This document shows positions 56,045 to 64,000 of a stretch of DNA of 64,000 nt, one piece after another. Made by a program: the position numbers and the translations under genes. This stretch comes from Desmodesmus armatus (Eukaryota > Chlorophyta > Chlorophyceae > Sphaeropleales > Scenedesmaceae), in the NCBI GenBank assembly GCA_007449985.2, contig VIIQ02000094.1, forward strand, positions 1-64,000, in the 5' to 3' direction. How positions within the stretch are numbered: position 1 is the stretch's first letter; every line of letters starts with the position of its first letter. The notes beneath the pieces were generated by a model, which saw only the letters and a list, made by a program, of their open reading frames with translations, was not told the DNA's origin and did not search any database.

Positions 56045-56892
56045 GGCTGAGGCTACGCTCCACACAGCTGATGATGAGCTCACGGTGGGGTCCTCCAGGG
56101 CGTATCTGCCTCGTATGGTTTTGAGGGCGAGAATGCTGCAGCTGCTGGAACCTTGGAAGTCATCCAGCCACCTGGTGACCACTGGCAAATGCTGCTGCTG
56201 GTGTTCCAAACTTTCCGCGCGCCCTGCCTGCAGTTGCTGCCCCTCACCGCTCCAGCCCCTTTCCACCCACCCTACCTCATCGGGCGGGGCATCGAGGTGA
56301 CATGTGCTGACACGTGTGCGATCTCTCCTTCCGTCTGTGCTGTTCAACAGCAGGGCCTGCTGCCTACTCACTGTTTGCAGGCATGCAGCAAATGCTGCTG
56401 CAGCACAGTTCCATCCCCTTCAGCAGTTGCGTGTCCAGCAGGCCGGTCATCATCAGCAGGCAGCCGCTGTGCAGGCGCAGCACTGACGGCAGCGTATAGA
56501 GTGGCCACAGGATGCCGCATCTGGAGCACCAGCATGCTGACAAGGCAAGCAGTGCTGTCCTGCTGGGAAAACAGCAGTGGACGCGCATGGTTGTTTTGAG
56601 CAAGGATGTTGTTCAAGCAGTGCGGACAGACGTGCTGGCATTCAGGGCGTCATAACTCATGCAGCCGCAAGCCTTGCATTAGTAATGTTGATGCGGTTCA
56701 GTGTGAACTGAGCAACCCCTGCTGCTGGGTCAACACCAAGTTACCTGTGAGTTGCCCTGTTTGATGTTGTGTTGTTTCGTTAAAGTATGTATGTGCAGGC
56801 TCCTTGCGGTTGGCTTCACCACGTGGCAAAGGTTCTGTGTATTGTTGACAGCAATCAATCCCTTTTTTTTCAGAAGGCGTGCAGCGGTAGTG

Positions 56893-56940
<48 letters not shown>

Positions 56941-57565
56941 GCAGCAGCAATGCCAACAGCATTGACAGCAGCAGCAGCATCGGCCTATGCGGCAACAGCA
57001 GGGGCGGCACCATCAGCAATGGCTTGCTGCAGGGCTTGTCAAACAGCAGGTGCATTGCCCTTGTGTATTGCAGCCGGGTGTGTGCGAAGCATGATGCAGC
57101 ACAGCATCTGCATATCTTCGGCTAGCTTGTGTGTGCAGTAGCACACGGGATGCTTTGCAATCGCATGTGCATCAGGACATGTTGAAAGCAATGTTACTCA
57201 GGAATGTGCAACAGTGCCGCGTTGCCAGGCCGTTCATGCTGGGTGCTGCCATGCCATTCATGGCATGCAAGTGTCAGCCATGTTGAGTGATCCGGCAGCA
57301 CAGTGCAAGCCAAGTGGATTTGAGCTGCTGTCAAAATGTGCATTCAGGTGAAAGGCTACGGACAGAATCCCACCGCATTTCGTGCCGTGAACCCGACAGG
57401 GTTGTAAACAGCTTGTCAGTGACAACTCCCTTGTTGCAGTACATGGGTCACACGCTCTGAGTTGCTTTTACATGACATTGTCACGGCTTAATGCATTTGC
57501 TCTCTTGAACATCTGTGGGCCTTCCATCGAGCCTTCCCCCTTCAGCTTCCCCGTTGTTGGACACC
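56045..57565. other. Region without a resolved gene; triplet run
   Basis: Holds a CAG run (about 56897-56939) after a strong acceptor-like T-tract (TTTTTTTTCAG at 56863-56873). Frames across it give poly-Ala, poly-Ser or poly-Gln and cannot be ranked. No other supported feature. Confidence 0.35.
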
Positions 57566-58343
57566 ATGGCCAGCAGAAAAGCGCCGGTGAAGCTGCATCA
57601 GCCCAGCCAATTCAGCACCGCAAGCTATATGGTTGAAGAGCTGGAAGGAGGTAAGGCAGGGCTTCCCTCCGTGCGTCCCGCCAGTTTGCCGGCATTGTCA
57701 TGCCTCAGCCTTGCATTGCAACCAGAACTTATAATTACATTTTAGTTGCTGATATTACTTTGCTTTTGCTGTATTGAAGGCAGCCAAGATTGAGCCAAGG
57801 AAGAAGGACTTCGAGAGCCATCGGCAACAGGCTTCAGCTCGAGCAGCCTTCCGCACCCGCAAGACTCAGCCCCTGGCCTCACCTGCCTTCAGCTTGACTC
57901 CGGGGGTGCATGCAAGCAGCAGCGCAGAGGTTGGAGAACAGGCGTGGAGGACAGCAGAAGAGGTCCAGTGGGGTGCCATGGGGTGGGCCATGGAGGTGTC
58001 TGGGGCAGTCAGCCTTCAATCTTGCAGCTGGGGTAAGAGGTGTACCGGGTGGGTGGGTGGGAAGCAGTCTTCAGCTTGCCTTCAGGGGTCAGGTTTGGAA
58101 AGACTGACCCCCTGTTGGCAGGTTTGGAGCAGTACTGTGTCTGGTCTCTCTGGACATGCAAACGCTGTGCGGGCCTCTGCCAGCTGCCGACACAGTACTG
58201 ATGCGAACCTTGACCAGGGGCGGCGGGGTGGGTTTCATGAAGGGATAGGATGTCAAGCATTATCAAACAGCTGTCAGAGGGAGGGGTGTGAGGGCATGGG
58301 ATTGCAAGCAGTAGCATGCAGCTGTCAAAGGGAGGGGGTTTGA
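57566..58343 (+). CDS. Unknown gene start whose second exon runs into the repeat cluster
   Basis: Not recognised. Exon 57566-57650 starts at ATG (MASRKAPVKLHQPSQFSTA, YMVEELEGG) with donor GGAG|GTAAGG in phase 1. The next exon starts after GAAGGCAG at 57784 and continues in phase (KIEPRKKDFESHRQQASARA, RTRKTQPLASPAFSLTPG, EVGEQAWRTAEEV). The first 60 residues are basic and polar, like an RNA- or microtubule-binding tail. The frame then stays open through a core repeat monomer to a stop at 58343. Whether that part is translated, intronic or UTR is unclear. Truncated or partial copies of exon 2 occur at 48365-48605 (-) and 39121 (+). Confidence 0.4.
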
Positions 58344-58865
58344 GGGCCCTGCAGCTGCATGGTGAACAGTCAACAGCAGTGTCACGCTGGGGTGCACATG
58401 TGTGTGTGGTGGTGGGGAGGGGGGGTATTGAGCAGTCTCCAGCTTGCCACAGGGGTCAGGTTTGGAAAGGCTGACTCTCCGTTGGCAAGTTTGGAGCAGC
58501 ACTGCGTACGGTCCTCTCTGGTATGCAGACGCGGTGCGGGCCTCTGCCAGCTGCCAACACAGTGCTGATGTGCAACTTGACCTGGGGGGTGGTGAAGGAT
58601 TGGGATTCCAAGCAGTATAAAGCAGCTGTCAGAGGGAGGGCGCTCTGGTGGTTGCCCAGTCAGCGGCAGTGTCAGGCTGGGTGGGGTGTGTGTGGGAGAT
58701 AGGGAGGCGGGGTGGGAAGCAGTCTTCAGCTTGCCATCAGGGGTCAGGTTTGGAAAGACTGACTCCCTGTTAGCAAGCTTGGAGCAGTACTGTGTCTGGT
58801 CTCTCTGGACATGCAAACGCTGAGCGGGCCTCTGCCAGCTGCCGACACAGTGCTGATGCGCAACT
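58060..58865 (+). repeat. Composite repeat cluster 3: three core monomers
   Basis: Monomers at about 58060-58215, 58425-58575 and 58715-58865 with the same word order as in cluster 1 (GTCTTCAGCTTGCC, GGTCAGGTTTGGAAAGACTG, GGAGCAGTACTGTGTCTGGT, ATGCAAACGC, CTCTGCCAGCTGCC, GACACAG). Confidence 0.9.
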
Positions 58866-59092
58866 TGACGATGGGCGGTAGGGTGGGTGACATGATGGTT
58901 TGGGTTTCAATCGGCTTGCAAGCAGTATCATGCAGTTGAAGGAGGGAGTAGGGAGCTCTGCCAGTGGTTGTGTGCACTCAGTCGGCAGCATCAGTCTTGG
59001 TCCCGAGAGGGGAAGGATAGTGGTGCATGCAGCAGCAGCATCAGAACAGTCAAAATTGTTTTGCTCAGTGTCAGCAGTCAGCCTGGGATCCC

Positions 59093-59178
59093 GGCGTGGT
59101 GGCTATGGTGTTCTGGTGACTGCTGGGTGAGCAGCCACCGGGCACCATGGCGGTGCAGGTTCGGTCCCTGCCCATCCC
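59093..59178 (+). other. tRNA-like element (SINE-type tail), cluster 3
   Basis: Same 86 nt layout as 41497-41582: acceptor GGCGTGG/CCATCCC, T-arm GCAGG-TTCGGTC-CCTGC (59155-59171). Confidence 0.6.
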
Positions 59179-60240
59179 TGTTCCATGTTTATGAAATTGG
59201 TCTGCATCGGCCTTGTTTGTAGCTACTAGCTACTAGCATAGTATGTGTGTTGCTGGCCATCACTACAGCATCAGTGTGAGTTGATGTGCTGCTCATTACG
59301 TTGCACCAAAGCTTGCCAGCACTGGATGGGAGGCCGTTGGGAGACATCTTATGGCGTCAAGATACAGGCTAGTGTATCCGTTCTTTCCAGTAGCGCTTGC
59401 AGCGTATTGAAGGTATTCCCGAGAGTGTTGCTTCATGCACAGCAATTGCGTTGTTGAATAGGTGAGGACCCTATGTACCAGCTCCCTGAAACTTGACATC
59501 ACTTTCGGGATGACATACTGATGCTGTGTGTGCTGTGCTTTACGTGCTGGCGCCCAAAACTTCATGCCAACCGTGGTGTGCCGCCAGCCGCTGTGCCTGG
59601 GCTGAACAGCAGCAGCTTCCTGGCACATTGGGCCTGTCTGGGCCTCAGAAGGCTCTGCCAGTTGTAATTGTGGGCGACATTGAGCGATGAGTGGATTCCC
59701 AGCCATACATTTCAGGTGCAGCTGACACAGCAGACCCCCCTGTTGGGAGCAGCTGCCAACATGTGTCGCTGCTGACATGTAGCAGCCGCAGCAGCTGCCT
59801 TGCAAGCTGGCAGTGGTGTCCTTGTTGCCGAACAGAGGGGGTCCCTCTGGGTCTGAGGAGACACAGTGCAGCAGTTGCGCCAACATTTGGCAGCCTGCTG
59901 TGTCATGACACTTTGCCGCTCTGCTTGCCGCTCTGCTTGTGCCTGCAGGTGCTTCTGGCCCAGCCTGACGCTCACGTGGGAACTGGGAGCACCATATGGT
60001 TGAGCTCATGCACGTGTGTCAGGCTGGCCTGTTGGTTTAGACTCACCCACTGCAAGGCTGCTGGTGTCAGGCTGACTGATCAGTCGCTGTTAGCGGTGGG
60101 AACTCCCACGTTGCCTGTGTGCCACGCCTTGAGCTATCACAGTTGGGCTGTCAAGGGGTTTGTGCAGACGCAAGAGCAGCAGTGGCAGTTGCACGCATCG
60201 CTTGTGCTGCCGCGACCAAAGCGGAAAGCGATAGAAAGCA
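59179..60240 (+). repeat. Diverged duplicate of 41583-42789; no firm gene
   Basis: Shares an ordered series of words with the region after the cluster 1 tRNA-like element (GGCCTTGTTTGTAGC, TTGATGTGCTGC, GGGCCTCAGAAGGCTCTG, GGTGCAGCTGACACAGCAGA, GCCGCTCTGCTTGTGCCTGC, TTGAGCTCATGCACGTGTG). It has no frame conserved between the two copies. Confidence 0.65.
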
Positions 60241-60399
60241 GCTGAAGCGCTGGTCATCTGTGCTGAAATGACCAGCAGTGCACTGCCATGGGGGCTGCTG
60301 CATGTTTGGCTGCACCTGCATGCACCCCATCTGTTGTAAGGCTTGCATGCGGGATGCTGTTCCTGTGGGAGATGTTGCTGCGTTGTAACATGGTGTCTG

Positions 60400-61107
60400 C
60401 TAGGAGACCACACATGCCATGTGCATGATGCAGTGTTCCCCCTGAGTGCACTGGGGGTGGGCTGGGGTTTGAAGGGTACAGTGTTTCAGCCTGCTAAGAA
60501 GGTATCGCTCTTGGGTGTACTGCAAATCGCACATTCCATACCAAGCTTGAGTGCTGAATATGAACACACCCCTCACCCCACATGGGACGGTTGCTGCAGC
60601 CCACAATGATGCACCAAGCGCCGAAACCTCCTGCACACACAGTTGGTGCATCACAATATAGACAGGCGGGCCGTTGTTGACTGCACTGGGCCTATCGTGA
60701 ACAGACGCGTTTAAGGCAGCAAGATCACCTGTGCTGTGAGGCTGCTGCTGCTTTGTCCCCAGCAGGGACGTGAGATTTGCACAGTGCACAGCAGCGCCGC
60801 CAATCATTCTTGAGTAGGGCAGCAGGGTGAGCGGCACACCGCCAACCAAGCGGTAGCCAATCATTGAAGCAGCTGCTGGTGCAGAGAAGGATGTACCCGA
60901 ACGCTCTGCATGCCAGCGAGTGTGCGCGCGCATGCTGCCCATATCAGCTTCAAGCAGTGTGTTGAATGCTGCTGCCGTATGTGCAGTTCTTAGGGGCAAC
61001 AACCATTTGGCGTGGCAGGCGCTACAAAACGGCCTTTTGGTCTGCAGCAGTAACCTGCTGCTGACCAAGACACGGTGGCAGCACTCGTGCAGCAACCGCA
61101 GTGGCAA
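60400..61107 (-). CDS. Open frame of 235 codons, doubtful
   Basis: Uninterrupted from about 61107 to 60400 with varied composition (FCSACHAKWLLPLRTAHTA, LLEADMGSMRAHTRWHAER, SAPAAASMIGYRLVGGVPL, LLPYSRMIGGAAVHCANL). It is less repetitive than chance frames here. No domain, signal or family recognised. It could be a single exon of a larger gene, or chance. Confidence 0.25.
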   Translation of the reverse strand: MPLRLLHECCHRVLVSSRLLLQTKRPFCSACHAKWLLPLRTAHTAAAFNTLLEADMGSMRAHTRWHAERSGTSFSAPAAASMIGYRLVGGVPLTLLPYSRMIGGAAVHCANLTSLLGTKQQQPHSTGDLAALNASVHDRPSAVNNGPPVYIVMHQLCVQEVSALGASLWAAATVPCGVRGVFIFSTQAWYGMCDLQYTQERYLLSRLKHCTLQTPAHPQCTQGEHCIMHMACVVS

Positions 61108-61327
61108 AGAGGCGCAGTCAGCTGTGCCAGCAGCAGCCGCGTGAAGCGCACCTGCAGCTTGCTCTCAGCCAGCACTGGCAAACGATACTCACCAGGCCGC
61201 CAGCATCACCAAAGCAGCTGAGTGTTGAGTCCACCATTGCTGTGGCATTGGTGGTCAAGACTCCTAATGCTGTGCAGTTCTAATGGTTTTATCCAGCGGC
61301 TTGTCGGCATTGCAAGAAGGCATCGGT

Positions 61328-61365
61328 TGTAGCCATATGGCTGGTTGTAGCCATATGGCTGTGCG
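61328..61365 (+). repeat. 19 bp tandem duplication
   Basis: TGTAGCCATATGGCTGGT occurs twice in a row, each with the internal palindrome AGCCATATGGCT. Confidence 0.9.
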
Positions 61366-61579
61366 GTGGCCGTTTTCGGGTCCAACGTTGGCGATCGTCG
61401 CGCGACCTGCAACCAAACCGGCGAGGATAATGTCGCAGGTCAGGCGAAGGGCACGCCGTTTCCAACGACAAAGCATCAATCCTCGGCATCAACCAGTCCA
61501 AGAGAGCTGCGAAATCAGCGACCAAAAGCCACGACATCCCTCGCCACGCGCTGTGCCCACTGGCCCGACGAAAACCAAA

Positions 61580-62822
61580 ATGGTGAGCTGCACGCGCAGC
61601 GGCATCGTTCGATACAATCATCCCACTTTTCAGCGAACAACGTCTTTGTCTGACAATGCTTGCTGCTGTCCTATGGCATTGGTCAGCCGAGGGTCATGCT
61701 GCTTCTTCTTTTGGGTCCTGCTGCTGCAGGTGCTGTGCAAAGCTCTGCTGCCACTGGCTATGATGTTGATGCTGGCTTCCGCTTCTGCCACTGCCACAAG
61801 CTATCAAGCAAGCAGGCGACAACTCAAGGTGCAGTCCCTTCCCCCCAAGCCATGTCATGCATGCATTGCTGCACAGCAACAGCAGTGATCTCCTGTACCA
61901 GCAGCACAGCTCCCTGGCCTCCTGTAAACACATGCATGTGCAACAGCACTTGTGCCGCGCATGGCTCTTATCCATCGTACAAGCAGACTCCAAGGTCCGA
62001 CCAACTGGTTGGGCCAACGCCAAGGTACTCGGAATTGGTACAAACTTGATGTTGTCAGATGCTTGGAGGTCTGCATGCAGCAGGCTACTGCCCCTTTCCT
62101 GTTGCTCACTCTTCGCTGCCTTGTTTGATCAATTGCAGGCAGTCCAGCAGGACCCAGTGGCCACCATCCCACCCGCCACAGCACCCGCCCAGCCAGCTCC
62201 TGCTGCTGCAGCTGCAGCACCTCTACCAGCAGCCCCTGCGGCTGGTGCAGCCGCTCCTGTTCCGGCAGCCCCTGCAGCCGGTGCAGCCGCAGCTGTTCAG
62301 CCAGCCCCTGGCACTGTTGTCGTGCCGGCTGCTGCAGCTGGCACCCTTGTCCAAGTAGTCCCTGAATCTGGTGCTGCTGTGGTGAGGCCACGACAGGCAA
62401 ACATATTGAATGTTGATACTGATGGCATGCGTCGCACGACCGCCATGATGGCACAACTTGCCACATGGCATCTGCCACGTCTAGTCTGGCAGCTGATGGC
62501 CAGCAAAGACTGTACCTGCATGCAGCTAGCTGCCAGGCACAATGGCATGTTGGGTGCAGTCAGTCAGCACACAATGCGCATGGAGGCCACAGCCCTTTGT
62601 ACAGATGCATGCGCACCCATCTGGTGTGCACCACCATGACCACCCTGCGCAGCATTTGGTGGTCCCTCTGTTCCTGTTTGGTGCCACTTCGGCCTCCGAG
62701 GCATATCAGGCTAATTTGCAACACGTGGTGTGGTAACCTGGCTGCTGCAGGATGCCCTTGGCCAACCAGACAAGAAGTCATGGGCGGGTGCAGCCCTAGC
62801 AGTGCTGGATGGTGCAAAAGAG
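61580..62822 (+). CDS. Relative of the small secreted protein, 3' part missing
   Basis: Exons 61580-61582 (only the ATG), 61730-61828 (VLCKALLPLAMMLMLASASA and RRQLK), 62139-62381 (AVQQDPVATIPPATAP, then a long Ala/Pro run ending GTLVQVVPESGAAVV) and 62751-62822 ([18 protein letters not shown]) correspond one to one with the first four exons of the gene at 30276-32653. All junctions are phase 0. The linker exon is twice as long because of Ala-Pro repeat expansion. I find no counterpart of the last two exons, including the Cys-rich domain, before repeat sequence begins at about 62900. It is therefore either truncated or has more distant exons. Confidence 0.5.
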
Positions 62823-64000
62823 GTAAGCGCTGGCATGTGCCAAACAGCCTGCAGGTCAGCCGGGCTCCAGTGCCGCTGGGTCACGGCGTGATCACTCAGG
62901 CTAGGGTCTGGTCAGGGTCTGGCCACCCTAACTGGTTCAACTGGAGTCCATATTTGTCAGGGTAGCCGGCTCACCCGGTAGATGAAGAAAGGAGTAGCCA
63001 GCTACTAGTAGGGGGGGGGGCGTTGGCCTAGTAGGGGGGGTGTTGGTCTAGTGTTACCCACTGATCAGTGTTGCGAACTGTGAGGAAGTATATAGCAGCC
63101 GTGCAGCTGCCAGCTGAGAACAAGTTGGTGAGCTGTAGTACAAGTCAGTGGGTTGTGCAGCTAGGTTTTCTTCACCCGGCTACAGCACCCCAGCAGTGAT
63201 TGCCTCTGCATCACACTGAGCACCGCCGGCAATGTGCCACGGCCAGCAGGGCCTCTTGTAGTTCAAACTCCTCCGCAGTCAAGGTTCGTATACATGAGAA
63301 TGAATTCTTCTTCGAAGAAGTTGACATATTCCTAGGTCTAACCCTACAGCGCAAGTAGGTACTTGCAACATGGCATGCCACTATGCCGACGACCCCCTAC
63401 CTGGGGTAGCCCCCCCCTTACCCAGACTCGGAGCTTCTGGGTACGGGTGAGCGACCCCTCGGGTATGGCACTGCCGCTGGGCAGCCCCTGGGTAGGGGTG
63501 GGTAGGGTGCGGGCACCCCTACCCGTGACTGACACACCGTAACCAATGGGTGCCCAGCCTTGACTAGTGTTGATTAGGGGCCTGCAAGACCATGCTGGAC
63601 TCATTTGCGTAGTCTAATGCCTTCACTGCTGCCAGTGTGTGGTGCTGTGCACAAGTTTGATTGCGTGGCAGGCATGGGAGGGGGCAGTACTCTGTCAGCA
63701 TCACCGGCAGGGCAGGAGAGGGGCCGTCACAGTGCGATTTCATGCGCGCAGATGCTGGATGCTGGATGAAAGTCCAATCTGCATCTGCTGGAACTGGAGT
63801 TTGAGTGTGAAAGAATGCAATGGTGTAATGCTTGAAACTGCACATGCTAACTATCATCAAACAGAAGCAAAAGTAGCAAGCACACATGCATTTCCAGGAT
63901 GCATGGCTCCAAACTGGGCAGGGCTGTTGCTGGCGCAGCACACTGAGCAATACATGCAATCAGTTTCACGAGATACAGGGTGACATGCTGATGGATGTGA
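62823..64000. other. Repeat-rich end of window, no supported gene
   Basis: Contains two G runs with the shared word TAGTAGGGGGGG (about 63005-63045), a TATA-like GTATATAGCAGCC at 63087, the palindrome CTTCTTCGAAGAAG at 63306 and the dispersed repeat below. 63050-63350 looks like part of a mobile element (perhaps a solo LTR), but I could not find paired ends. Frames at 63564-63983 are not supported. Confidence 0.35.
63380..63525 (-). repeat. GGGTAGGG-rich dispersed repeat, copy 2
   Basis: Inverted copy of 29188-29330 sharing TAGGGGTG, GGGGCTGCC, GGCAGTGCC, GGGTCGCTCACCC, TACCCAGA and GGTAGGGGGTCG in order. Confidence 0.75.

Noticed and set aside
55577..56371. 264-codon minus-strand frame across the minisatellite
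   Set aside because: Open because the 51 bp unit is a multiple of three and lacks stops in that frame; flanks show no family resemblance.
63050..63350. Solo LTR of a copia-type retrotransposon
   Set aside because: A TATA-like GTATATAGCAGCC is present, but no TG...CA ends, target duplication or second LTR could be found in the window.
1..64000. Bacterial-style operons, Shine-Dalgarno sites, rho-independent terminators
   Set aside because: Genes are split by introns, tRNAs lack encoded CCA and protein families are eukaryotic, so these feature types do not apply.

Overview
This is nuclear DNA of a eukaryote, most likely a chlamydomonadalean green alga (Haematococcus or a relative; the genus is inference). 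Genes are split by GT-AG introns, often with C-rich tracts before the acceptor. CAG/CTG triplet runs sit in both exons and introns, and poly-C/poly-G runs of about 20 bases occur in introns. The protein set fits photosynthetic algae: photorespiratory glycerate kinase, OPR/RAP organelle-RNA proteins and a Gln/Ala-rich MYND-finger protein. Nothing points to a bacterial or organellar chromosome.

Left part, 0-17 kb. The window opens inside a gene whose last exons encode the C-terminus of the DNA polymerase delta catalytic subunit, with several frame breaks (0.4-2.2 kb, +). Next are a secreted class-3 lipase (4.4-6.8 kb, -) and a complete seven-exon D-glycerate 3-kinase of 380 codons, for which every intron phase agrees (7.6-10.5 kb, -). 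A long Gln-rich protein of unknown function (10.9-14.4 kb, -) is divergent from another unknown gene (15.1-16.9 kb, +).

Middle, 17-30 kb. Two inverted copies of an ~800 bp block, each carrying a histidine tRNA gene, flank a MYND zinc-finger gene (19.5-22.9 kb, +). From 25.8 to 29.8 kb lies a probable degenerate DNA transposon with inverted ends, many CAGGTAA-type subterminal words and possible hAT/DUF659-like remnants.

Right part, 30-64 kb. A small secreted Cys-rich protein gene with only phase-0 introns (30.3-32.7 kb) has a partial relative at 61.6-62.8 kb and a frameshifted last-exon copy at 42.8 kb. A ~4.6 kb segment containing an intronless OPR/RAP gene is duplicated (32.3-37.0 and 42.8-47.2 kb), giving two intact paralogues. 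Around and between them lies a repeat system. A 550 bp higher-order tandem array (38.0-39.1 kb) abuts a second array (39.2-41.3 kb). The monomer of that second array recurs in two further clusters, at 47.6-48.3 kb (inverted) and 58.1-58.9 kb. All three clusters share a related head sequence and end in an 86-87 nt tRNA-like element with a perfect T-arm. An unknown acidic protein (52.4-53.7 kb, -) and a 51 bp minisatellite (55.7-56.0 kb) complete the region.

Frame breaks in otherwise recognisable exons (polymerase delta, lipase N-terminal half, the 15-17 kb gene) may be residual indels in a long-read assembly or real decay; the sequence alone cannot separate these.
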